64,000 nt of DNA, taken from contig CAZCCZ010000012.1 in NCBI GenBank assembly GCA_964497495.1, forward strand, positions 1-64,000, given 5' to 3'. The position numbers and the translations under genes were made by a program. The DNA comes from CAXXOK01 sp964497495. GTDB lineage: Bacteria > Bacillota > Clostridia > Christensenellales > Aristaeellaceae. The notes beneath the pieces are model-generated. The model did not search any database and was not told the origin of the DNA. It was given only the letters and a program-made list of their open reading frames with translations. Below are positions 1-8,106 of the stretch, one piece after another; the first letter of the stretch is position 1, and each line of letters opens with the position of its first letter.

Positions 1-857
1 CCGGAAACCCGCTGATCCATCTGTTCCTTGTCAGTCATGCGTGTGACAACCTCCTTAAGTGACCAATCCGGCGTGCTCGCGCCGGCGGTGATTCCGATCG
101 TTTCCGTATGAATATCCGCGAAGCCCGGCGGAATATCCGCCGCGCGCTCCACCAGCAGGGTGCGCTCGCAAATGCGCTTGCAGGTCTCGTACAGTTTGCG
201 GGTGTTGGCGCTACGCAGGCCCCCCACCACCAGCATGGCATCCGCCCGGGCGGCCAGCCGCCGGGCTTCGGACTGCCGGAGCACCGTGGCGGTGCAAATG
301 GTGTCCTCCACCGTGAGGTTTACGACCTTGCGCCGTAGCACCGTCAGGATGCCTTCCCATTCCTCGTGCGGGAAGGTGGTCTGGGAAACCGCCAGCGCCT
401 CGTCCATTTCAGGCAGGGCTTCCGCGCTTTCCAGATCGTGCACGGTGTGCACCGTTCCGCCGCACCAGCCGATGGTGCCCACGACTTCCGGATGGTCGTC
501 GCCGCCCACCAGCACCACCGTCGCGCCCGTCGCGCTGTATCCGGCCACCAGATCATGGAGGCGTTTGACGAACGGGCAGGTAAGATCAATGGTTTTGATT
601 CCGCGTTCGGCCAGTTCCCGGTACACCTGCGGCGCGACCCCGTGGCTGCGGATGATCGCGGTGCCCCCGGTCGCCTGCGAAGGCGAGTCGACCGTGTGCA
701 CGCCGTGCTCCGCCAACCGACGGATGACCTCCGGGTTATGCACCAGTTCGCCGATGGCGACGATTTCCTTTTCCGTCTCGGCGGCCTTCATGGTCTCGAC
801 CACCGCGCGGCGAACGCCCATGCAGAATCCGGCGTGTTTGGCCACGATCACAGGCAT
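1..857 (-). CDS. ispH: 4-hydroxy-3-methylbut-2-enyl diphosphate reductase (IspH/LytB), 3' end outside window
   Basis: Last enzyme of the MEP isoprenoid pathway; it makes IPP and DMAPP from HMBPP with a 4Fe-4S cluster. The frame is open from an ATG at 857, preceded by GGAGG seven bases away, to the window edge. Cys12 (in HAGFCMGVRRAV), Cys94 (TCPFVK) and Cys188 match the three cluster ligands, Glu124 (HPEV) matches the proton-relay residue, and SANT (217-220) lies in the substrate pocket. A complete IspH domain normally ends near the ITAGASTPDW motif (residues 256-265). Here the frame continues at least 20 more residues without a stop, so it may be the IspH-ribosomal protein S1 fusion common in Clostridia. 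That extension is inferred because the rest is not in the window. The gene follows cmk-plsC in the same direction. Confidence 0.93.
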   Translation of the reverse strand, partial: MPVIVAKHAGFCMGVRRAVVETMKAAETEKEIVAIGELVHNPEVIRRLAEHGVHTVDSPSQATGGTAIIRSHGVAPQVYRELAERGIKTIDLTCPFVKRLHDLVAGYSATGATVVLVGGDDHPEVVGTIGWCGGTVHTVHDLESAEALPEMDEALAVSQTTFPHEEWEGILTVLRRKVVNLTVEDTICTATVLRQSEARRLAARADAMLVVGGLRSANTRKLYETCKRICERTLLVERAADIPPGFADIHTETIGITAGASTPDWSLKEVVTRMTDKEQMDQRVS

Positions 858-973
858 GCGGTACCCTCCGGAGCAGAATCAATGTTGCTATTCGGCGGAA
901 CTCTCGTGATTCCTTCTTTTTAACAGCATTTTTTCACGCGAGTATCACGCAAGCGGTTTGAATGCCGTCTTTT

Positions 974-2281
974 TCACCGTTCGGCCGCCCGGTGCGCCAG
1001 CGCCATGTCCCGATACAGCGCGGTGATCAGGGAAAGCACTTCTTCGCAGGTTTCGCGGTTTATGCCCTTGGCGGCGATTTCCGCGACCGAGAACGGCTTG
1101 CCGTAATAACAGTCCGTACGGCGGAACAGGCGCATTTTACCGGTCAGGTACGCCGGCAGCAGCGGCACCCCACCCCGCAGGGCGATCATCGCCACGCCGC
1201 TCTCCATTTCCTCCATCAGCGTCTTCTTATAGCGGGTGCCTTCGGGGAAAATGCCCAGCACGTGGTTCTCCTTCAACGTCTTCAGGCAGGCGCGCAGGGC
1301 GCCCATATCCGTGTCGTGCCGGCCCACGGGAATCATGAGCGTGTTCAGGTAAAGCGCCTTCATCAGCGGGTTGCGGATCAGCTCCCGTTTGCCGAGATAG
1401 CGTATCTGGTAGCGCTTCACCTTCCAGCCGACGGCGAAGGGGTCCAGCATGTGGTTGTGGTTCCCGATCAGGATGAAGGGCGCGTCCAGATCCGCATTCT
1501 CCAGCCCGTGGTAGCGCACGGGCAGAAGCGTGTTGAAAACGAAGGCCGAAAACGCCATCGCCAGCCGGTAGGTGAAGGTGAAACGCTCGCGGGGCCTTGG
1601 CAGCTTCATCTTTTGCCTGAGCAGTTCAAGCACCGCGGCCTCCGCCTGTTCCTGCGTCATGGCGCTGGTGTCCAGCGTTACGGCGTCTTCCGCCGCGCGC
1701 AGCGGGTCGATCTCCCGGGTGGAATCCTGCCGGTCGCGCGCGATCACGTCCCGCAGAACGGCGTCGTAATCCGACGCCTGCCCCTTGTTAAGCATCTCGT
1801 CGTAGCGGCGCCGGGCGCGCACCTCGGCCGAGGCGGTCAGAAAAACCTTGAGCGTCGCGTTTGGCAGCACACGGGTGCCGATGTCCCGGCCGTCCAGAAT
1901 GATGGACTGCCGCGCGGCGATCTCCTGTTGCATGGCGACCATCCGCCTGCGCACCGGGCCTAGCGTTCCGCAGTCAGACGCGGCCATGCCGATTTCAGGC
2001 GTGCGGATGAGGGCGGTCACGTCCTCGCCGTCCACGTAGGTATGCTGCTTCCCGTCGATGAACCGCACGTCCATCCGGATGCGCTCCGCAAGCGCCGCCA
2101 TCGCCTCGGGGTCGGAGGCGGAAAGCCCCTCTTTGAGCGCGCGGTACCCGAAAGCGCGGTACATCGCGCCCGTGTCCAGGTGCGGCACCGCGAGCTTTTT
2201 TGCCAGATTGTCCGCCACCGTGCTCTTGCCGGCCCCGCCGGGGCCGTCTATGGCGATGGTGAAAGTTCGCAAAGGTTCCAT
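974..2281 (-). CDS. cmk: Cytidylate kinase fused to 1-acyl-glycerol-3-phosphate acyltransferase
   Basis: A two-domain protein of 435 residues. The N-terminal part (about 1-225) is CMP/dCMP kinase, with a P-loop GPGGAGKST at 13-21, LDTGAMYRA near 35-43 and GRDIGT at 131-136. The C-terminal part (about 235-435) is a PlsC-type acyltransferase with the HX4D motif at His275-Asp280 and FPEGTR at 345-350; it acylates lysophosphatidate at the membrane. The chosen start (MEPLR) is 22 bases after the hutP stop. Its GAAGGG ribosome site is unusually close to the ATG. A longer in-frame start at 2341 would overlap hutP and lacks family similarity. Cmk and PlsC are separate proteins in most bacteria, but fusions occur in some Clostridia. 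The neighbours hutP and ispH suggest one operon. Confidence 0.93.
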   Translation of the reverse strand: MEPLRTFTIAIDGPGGAGKSTVADNLAKKLAVPHLDTGAMYRAFGYRALKEGLSASDPEAMAALAERIRMDVRFIDGKQHTYVDGEDVTALIRTPEIGMAASDCGTLGPVRRRMVAMQQEIAARQSIILDGRDIGTRVLPNATLKVFLTASAEVRARRRYDEMLNKGQASDYDAVLRDVIARDRQDSTREIDPLRAAEDAVTLDTSAMTQEQAEAAVLELLRQKMKLPRPRERFTFTYRLAMAFSAFVFNTLLPVRYHGLENADLDAPFILIGNHNHMLDPFAVGWKVKRYQIRYLGKRELIRNPLMKALYLNTLMIPVGRHDTDMGALRACLKTLKENHVLGIFPEGTRYKKTLMEEMESGVAMIALRGGVPLLPAYLTGKMRLFRRTDCYYGKPFSVAEIAAKGINRETCEEVLSLITALYRDMALAHRAAER

Positions 2282-2303
2282 TCCCTTCGTGTGAAAATAC
2301 GCT

Positions 2304-2726
2304 TTATATCGCCCTGTGGCCCAGCCCCACGCAAATTTCATCCAGATGGCCCAGCCCGATGCCGAAGAATACCGCCACCGCCACGTGATCCTGGTAGCGC
2401 GCTACGCCGATCTTGCCGCCCACGCTCATGCCCAGCGCCTTGGGGGTGATCTGGTTGAGCGCCTCGCGCGCCGCGCCCGCCACGCCGCCTTCTTCCAGAT
2501 GGCTTTCGCCGATCACGCCTTCGCGCCGCGCGGCCACCACCGCGCGCTCCACGATCTTGATGATCGAGGGCACGAACTCGCCGCCGAAATCCGCCGCCGC
2601 GGTTACGATGCTTTCCAGCGCCAGCGTCTTCTTAATCAGCAGTTCTTCCTCCCGCGAGCGGGACATGCTCATTTCAATCGCCGCGCGCGCCACGTCCCGG
2701 CTTCCGGGTACAATCTGCCGCTGCAT
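2304..2726 (-). CDS. hutP: HutP family protein
   Basis: A 140-residue protein of the HutP family. In Bacillus HutP is an RNA-binding antiterminator that responds to L-histidine and a divalent metal. The family signature is clear in the middle (DFGGEFVPSIIKIVERAVVA) and at the C terminus (VAVFFGIGLGHLDE, then GLGHRAI). The ATG at 2726 has an AAGGGGG site six bases upstream; longer in-frame starts lie in non-conserved sequence. No histidine-utilisation gene is nearby. The gene instead heads the cmk-plsC/ispH group, which is typical of clostridial HutP paralogs, so its ligand and RNA target are unknown here. The histidine operon at 20-28 kb is about 17 kb away and nothing in the sequence links the two. 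Confidence 0.85.
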   Translation of the reverse strand: MQRQIVPGSRDVARAAIEMSMSRSREEELLIKKTLALESIVTAAADFGGEFVPSIIKIVERAVVAARREGVIGESHLEEGGVAGAAREALNQITPKALGMSVGGKIGVARYQDHVAVAVFFGIGLGHLDEICVGLGHRAI

Positions 2727-2857
2727 ACGCAGCCCCCTTCCATGCGTCTCGCACAGACGGATACGCTCTTTCCCGCTCATTATACCATGCTTTCCCCTCA
2801 TGGCAACCGTTTTTCCGGTTTCGCGCCGCTCGCGAAAAGCCGCCGTATCCGGAAACG

Positions 2858-2890
2858 AAAAAAGTTCCCCCGACGGAAAACCGGAGGAAC
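2858..2890 (-). terminator. Intrinsic terminator of 6S RNA
   Basis: On the minus strand GTTCCTCCGG pairs with the downstream CGGGGGAAC around a short TTTTCCGT loop and is followed by six T residues (2858-2863). Confidence 0.85.
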
Positions 2891-3080
2891 TTCTGAACTC
2901 CCAAAGTGCCGCTGCACCCGTCTTTTTCACCCGCTATGTAAGCAGGTTGGTGCCCTACCGCCGGCTTTAGCCTTCCCCTGGCGTCTTGCGACGGGGGCCT
3001 GACAGCCGCCGACGAACGTGGGCTCCATGGATGAAGTGTGGGTAAAAACAAGGTGCTGGCGCACACCCCAGGATGATCCT
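2858..3080 (-). ncRNA. ssrS: 6S RNA (SsrS), with terminator
   Basis: The transcript starts about seven bases after a consensus TATAAT and ends in a strong intrinsic terminator. The ends pair through a ten-base-pair closing stem (UCCUGGGGUG with CACUUUGGGA at 2899-2908, including G-U pairs). A GCACC/GGUGC helix and then UUUUUACCC pairing with GGGUGAAAAA lead to a large central bubble. This rod-like shape with an open-promoter-like bubble, together with the roughly 185-nt size before the terminator, fits 6S RNA, which binds the sigma-A RNA polymerase holoenzyme. Identification rests on fold and resemblance, not on a covariance-model search. Confidence 0.75.
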
Positions 3081-3086
3081 GCGTTT

Positions 3087-3115
3087 ATTATAAAGCTCCC
3101 GCGGAGGGATGTCAA
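3087..3115 (-). promoter_or_regulatory. Consensus sigma-A promoter of 6S RNA
   Basis: TTGACA (3110-3115), a 17-base spacer and TATAAT (3087-3092) on the minus strand. Both hexamers match the consensus exactly. The promoter begins just after the rfbB stop. Confidence 0.88.
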
Positions 3116-3145
3116 GCGCGCCGGAAACGAAGAACGCTCGCCGGG

Positions 3146-4165
3146 TCAGCGGTTTTCGTACATCTTCCGGTAATAGTCCCGGTAATCGCCCGCCAGAATA
3201 TCCTCCCACCATTTGCGGTGGTCCAGATACCAGCGCACGGTGCGGCGCATGCCGTCCTCGAATTTCGTCTGCGGCTGCCAGCCCAGTTCCTGGCTGATCT
3301 TGGCGGGGTCGATGGCGTAGCGGCGGTCGTGCCCCGGGCGGTCGGTCACGAAGGTGATCAGGCTTTCCGGCTTGCCCAGTTCCCGCAGGATGGTTTTCAC
3401 CACGTCGATGTTGGCACGCTCGTTGTGCCCGCCCACGTTATAAATTTCCCCGTTGCGGCCCCGGCGCACGATCAGGTCGATGGCCGCGCAGTGGTCCTCC
3501 ACATACAGCCAGTCCCGTACGTTCTCCCCCTTGCCGTACACGGGCAGGGTCTGGTCTGCCAGCGCGCGGCTGATCATCAGCGGGATCAGCTTTTCGGGGA
3601 ACTGGTACGGCCCGTAGTTGTTGCTGCAACGGCTGACGGTTACGGGCAGCCCGAAGGTGCGCGCGTAGGCCATCACCAGCAGGTCCGCCCCCGCCTTGCT
3701 GGCGCTGTACGGCGAGGAGGCGGTCAGCGGGGTTTCCTCGGTAAAGAACAGGTCGGGCCTGTCCAGCGGAAGGTCGCCGTACACTTCGTCGGTGCCTACC
3801 TGGTGGAAGCGCCGGATGCCGTAGGCGCGGCAGGCGTCCATCAGCGCCTGCGTGCCCAGAACGTTGGTGCGCAGGAACACCTCCGGGTCGGTCACGGAAC
3901 GGTCCACGTGCGTTTCCGCGGCGAAGTTCACCACCACGTCCGGCTTTTCCCGCTCGAACAGGGCGTTGACGCAGCCGCGGTCGGCGATGTCCCCGCGCAC
4001 GAAGGTGAAGTTCGGCGCGGCGGCCGCCGTTTCCAGCGAGGCCAGGTTGCCCGCGTAGGTGAGCGCGTCCAGGCAGACGTATTCGTCCTCCGGATGGCGC
4101 GTCAGTTCGTATTCGCAGAAATTGGCGCCGATGAAGCCTGCGCCGCCGGTGACGAGGATTTTCAT
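3146..4165 (-). CDS. rfbB: dTDP-glucose 4,6-dehydratase
   Basis: A 339-residue extended SDR enzyme that converts dTDP-glucose to dTDP-4-keto-6-deoxyglucose. The NAD-binding motif TGGAGFIG is at 6-13, the dehydration residues Thr125-Asp126-Glu127 (in VGTDEVYG) are present, and Tyr153/Lys157 form the YSASK active site. Length and motifs are those of a complete RfbB/RmlB. It lies 18 bases downstream of rfbA, so the pair is one operon. RmlC and RmlD, needed to finish dTDP-rhamnose, are not in the window, so the final sugar cannot be named; a 6-deoxy or amino sugar for surface glycans is likely. Confidence 0.96.
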   Translation of the reverse strand: MKILVTGGAGFIGANFCEYELTRHPEDEYVCLDALTYAGNLASLETAAAAPNFTFVRGDIADRGCVNALFEREKPDVVVNFAAETHVDRSVTDPEVFLRTNVLGTQALMDACRAYGIRRFHQVGTDEVYGDLPLDRPDLFFTEETPLTASSPYSASKAGADLLVMAYARTFGLPVTVSRCSNNYGPYQFPEKLIPLMISRALADQTLPVYGKGENVRDWLYVEDHCAAIDLIVRRGRNGEIYNVGGHNERANIDVVKTILRELGKPESLITFVTDRPGHDRRYAIDPAKISQELGWQPQTKFEDGMRRTVRWYLDHRKWWEDILAGDYRDYYRKMYENR

Positions 4166-4183
4166 GGTTTGCGTCCTCCCCCG

Positions 4184-5086
4184 TTACTCCGCTTCCGAGC
4201 GGTCGTACTGGATGCGGCCTTCCGCCACGCGCTTCAGGTGTTCGCCGTACGGGGACTTGCCGTAGCGCTCCGCGGCGGCCAGCAGCATGGCCCGGTCGAT
4301 CCAGCCGCGGTGGTAGGCAATCTCCTCCAGCGCGGCGATCTTGATGCTCTGTCGCTTTTCGATGATCTGCACGAAGCTGGTGGCGTCGGCCAGGCTGTCC
4401 ATGGTGCCGGTGTCCAGCCACGCGAAGCCGCGGCCCATCACCTTGGCGGTCAGCGTGCCGTCCTTCAGGTACAGGTCGTTTAGCGAGGTGATCTCCAGCT
4501 CGCCGCGCGCGCTGGGCTTCACCTTTTTAGCCAGTTCGCACACGCGCCTGTCGTAAAAATACAGGCCGGTGATGCAGTAGTTGCTCTTGGGGTGCGCGGG
4601 CTTCTCCTCCACGGAGAGCACGCGCCCACGCTCGTCGAACTCCACGATGCCGAAGCGCTCCGGGTCGTTGACGAAATAGCCGAAGATGGTGGCCCTGCCG
4701 TTCTCGGCGTTCTGCACGGCCTCGGCCAGCATCCGGGAAAAGCCGTTGCCGTAGAAAATATTGTCCCCAAGTACCATGGCGCAGGGTTCGCCCGCGATGA
4801 ATTCCTCGCCGATCAGAAACGCCTGCGCAAGCCCGTCCGGCGAGGGCTGCACGGCGTAGGAGAGCGAAAGGCCGTACTGGCTCCCGTCCCCCAGCAGGGC
4901 CTCGAAGCGCGGGGTGTCCGTGGGGGTGGAAATAATCAGAATTTCCCGGATGCCCGCCAGCATCAGGGTGGAAAGCGGGTAATAGATCATGGGCTTGTCG
5001 TACACGGGCAGCAACTGTTTGCTCGTGACCATCGTGAGAGGATACAGCCGCGTGCCGGCGCCGCCCGCGAGGATAATCCCTTTCAT
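4184..5086 (-). CDS. rfbA: Glucose-1-phosphate thymidylyltransferase
   Basis: A 300-residue nucleotidyltransferase that makes dTDP-glucose from dTTP and glucose-1-phosphate, the first step of dTDP-sugar synthesis. The N-terminal signature GGAGTRLYP (8-16) and the YDKPMIYYPL segment are intact, and FAWLDTGT occurs further on. The ATG at 5086 is preceded by GGGAGG. It is transcribed from a promoter at 5161-5189 and is followed directly by rfbB. Confidence 0.96.
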   Translation of the reverse strand: MKGIILAGGAGTRLYPLTMVTSKQLLPVYDKPMIYYPLSTLMLAGIREILIISTPTDTPRFEALLGDGSQYGLSLSYAVQPSPDGLAQAFLIGEEFIAGEPCAMVLGDNIFYGNGFSRMLAEAVQNAENGRATIFGYFVNDPERFGIVEFDERGRVLSVEEKPAHPKSNYCITGLYFYDRRVCELAKKVKPSARGELEITSLNDLYLKDGTLTAKVMGRGFAWLDTGTMDSLADATSFVQIIEKRQSIKIAALEEIAYHRGWIDRAMLLAAAERYGKSPYGEHLKRVAEGRIQYDRSEAE

Positions 5087-5160
5087 GCCGAACGCCTCCC
5101 TTTCGTCAGACCGGCCCGGGGCCGTTATGTTCACTTGAATCGACGTTCCGTTCCCGAAGC

Positions 5161-5189
5161 ATTATACAGGAAACCCGCACCGCGCGCAA
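5161..5189 (-). promoter_or_regulatory. Promoter of rfbA-rfbB
   Basis: TTGCGC, 17 bases, TATAAT on the minus strand (the -10 is the complement of 5161-5166). The leader to the rfbA ATG is about 70 nt. Confidence 0.7.
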
Positions 5190-5220
5190 CGGGTGCGGCC
5201 GGGGGAACCGAGGTACGCGC

Positions 5221-5261
5221 GGAAAAGGCGCCCCGACGGTCTCGCCCGGAACGCCTTTTCC
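5221..5261 (-). terminator. Possible terminator after the Fur-family gene
   Basis: Ten-base arms GGAAAAGGCG (5221-5230) and CGCCTTTTCC (5252-5261) form a hairpin with A- and T-tracts inside the arms. It lies between the Fur-family stop and the rfb promoter. A second inverted repeat at 5273-5302 has no T-run. Confidence 0.4.
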
Positions 5262-5318
5262 CCGGCAAGCGGGCGGGCTTCCCCCCGGAGGAGGAAGCCC
5301 GCGGAAAATCATGCGGTT

Positions 5319-5756
5319 TTATCGTTTTCGCGCCTTCCGGCACTCCGGGCAGAGGCCGTAAATATCCAGCCGGTGCCCCTGAATCTCGAAACCCGTTTCA
5401 TCCGCCAGCGCCTGCTCGTACTGGCCCAGCGGGCAATCGGAAATGGGAAGGATCTTCCTGCACTCGGAGCAGACCAGATAATGGCTGTGGGCCGCCCGGT
5501 CGATCACGTAGGCCATCTTGTCGTTTCCCGAAAGGGTCACCCGTTTGAGCATCCCTTTCCGGCTCATGCACTCCATCGCGCGGTACACCGTGGACATGCT
5601 GATCTCGGTATGCCCCGCCATCAGTTCCAGAAACACCTCGTCCACGGTAAACGGCCGCCCGCCCGCCGCCATGATGTCGAGTATCGCCGCGCGTTGCCGC
5701 GTGTTCTTCAATCCGCACGCCTTCAGGCGTTCTTCGTACTGGTGTTCGTCGGGCAT
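5319..5756 (-). CDS. Fur family transcriptional regulator
   Basis: A 145-residue metal- or peroxide-sensing repressor. A winged-helix DNA-binding half (TRQRAAIL, then STVYRA near 54-59) is followed by a dimerisation half with the HSHYLVC metal region and two CxxC pairs (CSEC and CPEC) that form the structural zinc site. The start at 5756 has AAGGAG nine bases upstream. I cannot tell Fur, Zur and PerR apart from sequence. An inverted repeat (5808-5814 and 5837-5843) overlaps its promoter and could be an autoregulatory operator. It is divergent from ppk. Confidence 0.9.
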   Translation of the reverse strand: MPDEHQYEERLKACGLKNTRQRAAILDIMAAGGRPFTVDEVFLELMAGHTEISMSTVYRAMECMSRKGMLKRVTLSGNDKMAYVIDRAAHSHYLVCSECRKILPISDCPLGQYEQALADETGFEIQGHRLDIYGLCPECRKARKR

Positions 5757-5813
5757 GGCACAGGCTCCTTCGAGAGGCGGTCGGTCGGCAAACGCTTCCA
5801 TAAACCTGTTGCT

Positions 5814-5842
5814 AGCGTAGCATAATCCGGCGAAAATAGCAA
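5814..5842 (-). promoter_or_regulatory. Promoter of the Fur-family gene, with inverted repeat
   Basis: TTGCTA, 17 bases, TACGCT on the minus strand. The -35 and the start region lie in an inverted repeat GTTGCTA...TAGCAAC (5808-5814/5837-5843), suitable for a dimeric repressor. Confidence 0.5.
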
Positions 5843-5884
5843 CCGGACGCGCGCCGTGCCGCGGCCCAAATGCGCGCGCCGCAC

Positions 5885-5914
5885 TTGTAAGGCCCGCGCC
5901 CCCTATGGTATAAT
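5885..5914 (+). promoter_or_regulatory. Promoter of ppk-cysE-cysS group
   Basis: TTGTAA (5885-5890), 18 bases, TATAAT (5909-5914). Transcription should start near 5921, which makes the in-frame ATG at 5926 an unlikely start for ppk. Confidence 0.7.
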
Positions 5915-6000
5915 AAGTTTTACGTATGGGCACACGTCCATCGTGGAAAACCGGCCGCGGGAAAGCCGGCGGCGGAACGGACGGGAGGCGCGAAACGCGC

Positions 6001-8106
6001 ATGAGCGGCAACGGGCAGCCGGGAGTCGGGCAGCCTAAGGTCTTCGACCGTGAGCTGACGTGGCTCCAGTTTAACCACCGCGTGCAAATGGAAGCCGACA
6101 ACCCGGACAACCCGCTTTTGGAACGCGCTAAATTTCTGGCCATCGTCACCTCCAACCTGGACGAGTTCATCCAGGTGCGTTACCATATCCTGATCGAGGA
6201 CGCGGCGGGCCCCAAAGGCCCTCTGCCGTCCCCCTGCGGGCTGACGAACGCGGAGGTGCTCGCCCTCGCGGACAAGGCTATTCTCCGCCAGCAGAACCTG
6301 CAATACCTGCTGTACGAAGGCATCCACAGCGAACTGTACCATCAGGGCGTTCGCCTGTACCCCATATTCCAGTTGACCGACGCCATGCGCGACCGGATGA
6401 AGGAAATTTTCCTGGGCGAGCTGATGAGCCGCCTGCAGCCCCAGCCGTGGGGCGAGGAGCTGTCCCCGCACCGGCAGAAGCGCCTGCGGTTCCTGATCCG
6501 CCTGAAACCCAAAAGCGGCGCTGCGGAGCGGTACGCGGCGGTATCGATGCCCGGTTCCCCGCGGCTGTACGAGCTGCCCTGCACGGAGGACGCGCGCTGC
6601 TTCGTCCGGCAGGAAGATTTGGTGAAGATGTTCCTTCCGCTTCTGTTCCCGGAGGATACCGTAGAGGAAGCCTCCCTGTTCCGCATCCTCCGCAATCAGG
6701 ATTTCCCCATCGCCGAAGGCGGCGACGTCGCCACAGCCGTGCGGGAAATGCTGCTGGAGCGCCGCACCGGGGAAGTGCTGCGGCTGGAAGCGGAGGAGCG
6801 CATGAGTGCGGAAATGCTCGCCCTGCTCACGAAGCGTTTCCACGTGCCGCCGGAGCACCGCTACCGCGTCACCGGCCCGCTGGACCTCAACAAGCTGATG
6901 ATGTCCCTCTACAGCCAGCTGGACAGGCCGGACCTCAAATACCCCCGCAGCGAGCCCGTACCCGTCGCGGCGCTCGCGGGTTCCGACGTGTTTGCGCGGA
7001 TCGCCGAACGGGACTGGCTGCTGTACCATCCGTACCACAGCTTCGAGCCCGTGCTGAACTTCCTGAACCGCGCGGCGGAAGACCCGGACGTGTGCAGCGT
7101 GAAGATGACGCTATACCGCGTGGGCAACAACAGCCCCGTGGTGCGCGCGTTGGCGAGGGCGGGCGAGAACGGCAAGCAGGTGACCGTGCTTTTCGAAGCT
7201 CGGGCGCGCTTCGACGAGGAGAACAACCTGTCCCAGGGGGAACGCCTGCGGCGCGCGGGCTGCCACGTGATCTTCGGCATCCCTTTCTATAAAACCCACA
7301 GCAAGATCCTGCTGGTCACCCGTACGGAGAACGGCCGGTTTAAGCGTTACCTGCACCTGGGTACCGGCAACTACCACGACGGCACCGTGAAGCTTTACAC
7401 CGATTTCGGCCTGCTGACGGCCGACCCGCAGCTGTGCGAGGACGCGGCCCGCTTTTTTTACGGGCTGGAAGGCGACAGCCCCGCCGCTTACGGAGCTAAG
7501 GAAATCGTGGAGGCTCCCGTGCGGCTGAAGCCCAGGCTGCTGGAACTGATCGCCCGTGAAAAGAAGCACGCGCTTTCCGGCAGGCCCTCGGGGATCCTGG
7601 CGAAAATGAACTCGCTTCTGGACAACGAAGTGATCGCCGCACTGTACGACGCCGGCAACGCGGGCGTGCCCGTCCAACTGATCGTACGTGGCATCTGTAC
7701 GCTCATCCCGGGCGTGCCGAACCAGAGCGAGAACATCCGCGTCGTCTCCATCGTGGGCCGGTATCTGGAGCACGCGCGCGCCTTCCGCTTTGAAAACGGC
7801 GGCAAACCGGAGCTTTACCTCTCCTCGGCGGACTGGATGCCCCGCAACCTGCTCACCCGCGTGGAGCTGATGTTCCCGGTCAAAAGCAAGGCATGTATGA
7901 CCGCCGTGGAAAATATCCTTGCGCTGCAGCTTGCGGATACGGAGAAAAACTGGGTACTCCGCGGTGACGGCGTTTACGTCCGCAGGGCCGGGGAGGGCCT
8001 CCCGCCGGTCAACGCGCAGGAAACGCTCAACCGGGAAATCGAAGCCGTGTGCGCGGGCCGTCGCCCGTGCGCGGCACAACCCGAGGGAAAGGCGAAGAAC
8101 ACATGA
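6001..8106 (+). CDS. ppk: Polyphosphate kinase 1
   Basis: Reversibly transfers the ATP gamma-phosphate to long-chain polyphosphate, usually at the membrane. With the start at 6001 it has 701 residues, the usual length. The N-terminal block (RELTWLQFN, then LKFLAIV-like AKFLAIVTSNLDEF) is typical. The autophosphorylated histidine is His433 in FYKTHSKILL, and the second essential histidine is His591 in YLEHARAFRF. The frame stays open upstream to an ATG at 5926, but that lies only about five bases from the predicted transcription start. GGGAGG lies upstream of 6001, although the spacing is long. The stop overlaps the cysE ATG by ATGA, so the two are translationally coupled. Confidence 0.95.
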   Translation: MSGNGQPGVGQPKVFDRELTWLQFNHRVQMEADNPDNPLLERAKFLAIVTSNLDEFIQVRYHILIEDAAGPKGPLPSPCGLTNAEVLALADKAILRQQNLQYLLYEGIHSELYHQGVRLYPIFQLTDAMRDRMKEIFLGELMSRLQPQPWGEELSPHRQKRLRFLIRLKPKSGAAERYAAVSMPGSPRLYELPCTEDARCFVRQEDLVKMFLPLLFPEDTVEEASLFRILRNQDFPIAEGGDVATAVREMLLERRTGEVLRLEAEERMSAEMLALLTKRFHVPPEHRYRVTGPLDLNKLMMSLYSQLDRPDLKYPRSEPVPVAALAGSDVFARIAERDWLLYHPYHSFEPVLNFLNRAAEDPDVCSVKMTLYRVGNNSPVVRALARAGENGKQVTVLFEARARFDEENNLSQGERLRRAGCHVIFGIPFYKTHSKILLVTRTENGRFKRYLHLGTGNYHDGTVKLYTDFGLLTADPQLCEDAARFFYGLEGDSPAAYGAKEIVEAPVRLKPRLLELIAREKKHALSGRPSGILAKMNSLLDNEVIAALYDAGNAGVPVQLIVRGICTLIPGVPNQSENIRVVSIVGRYLEHARAFRFENGGKPELYLSSADWMPRNLLTRVELMFPVKSKACMTAVENILALQLADTEKNWVLRGDGVYVRRAGEGLPPVNAQETLNREIEAVCAGRRPCAAQPEGKAKNT

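Larger units (their letters stand above)
2727..3145. other. Intergenic region holding 6S RNA
   Basis: No protein gene is seen. The stretch contains the 6S RNA, its terminator (2858-2890) and its promoter (3087-3115). Between 2727 and 2857 I see no convincing separate promoter for hutP, so hutP may be read through from the RNA or use a weak promoter. Confidence 0.6.

Noticed and set aside
3218..4483. A 421-codon plus-strand frame opposite rfbB and rfbA
   Set aside because: It is a shadow of two clear dTDP-sugar genes; composition is typical of antisense GC-rich frames.
5273..5302. A terminator formed by GCGGGCTTCC...GGAAGCCCGC
   Set aside because: The stem is strong but has no T-run on either side; the neighbouring hairpin at 5221-5261 is a slightly better candidate.
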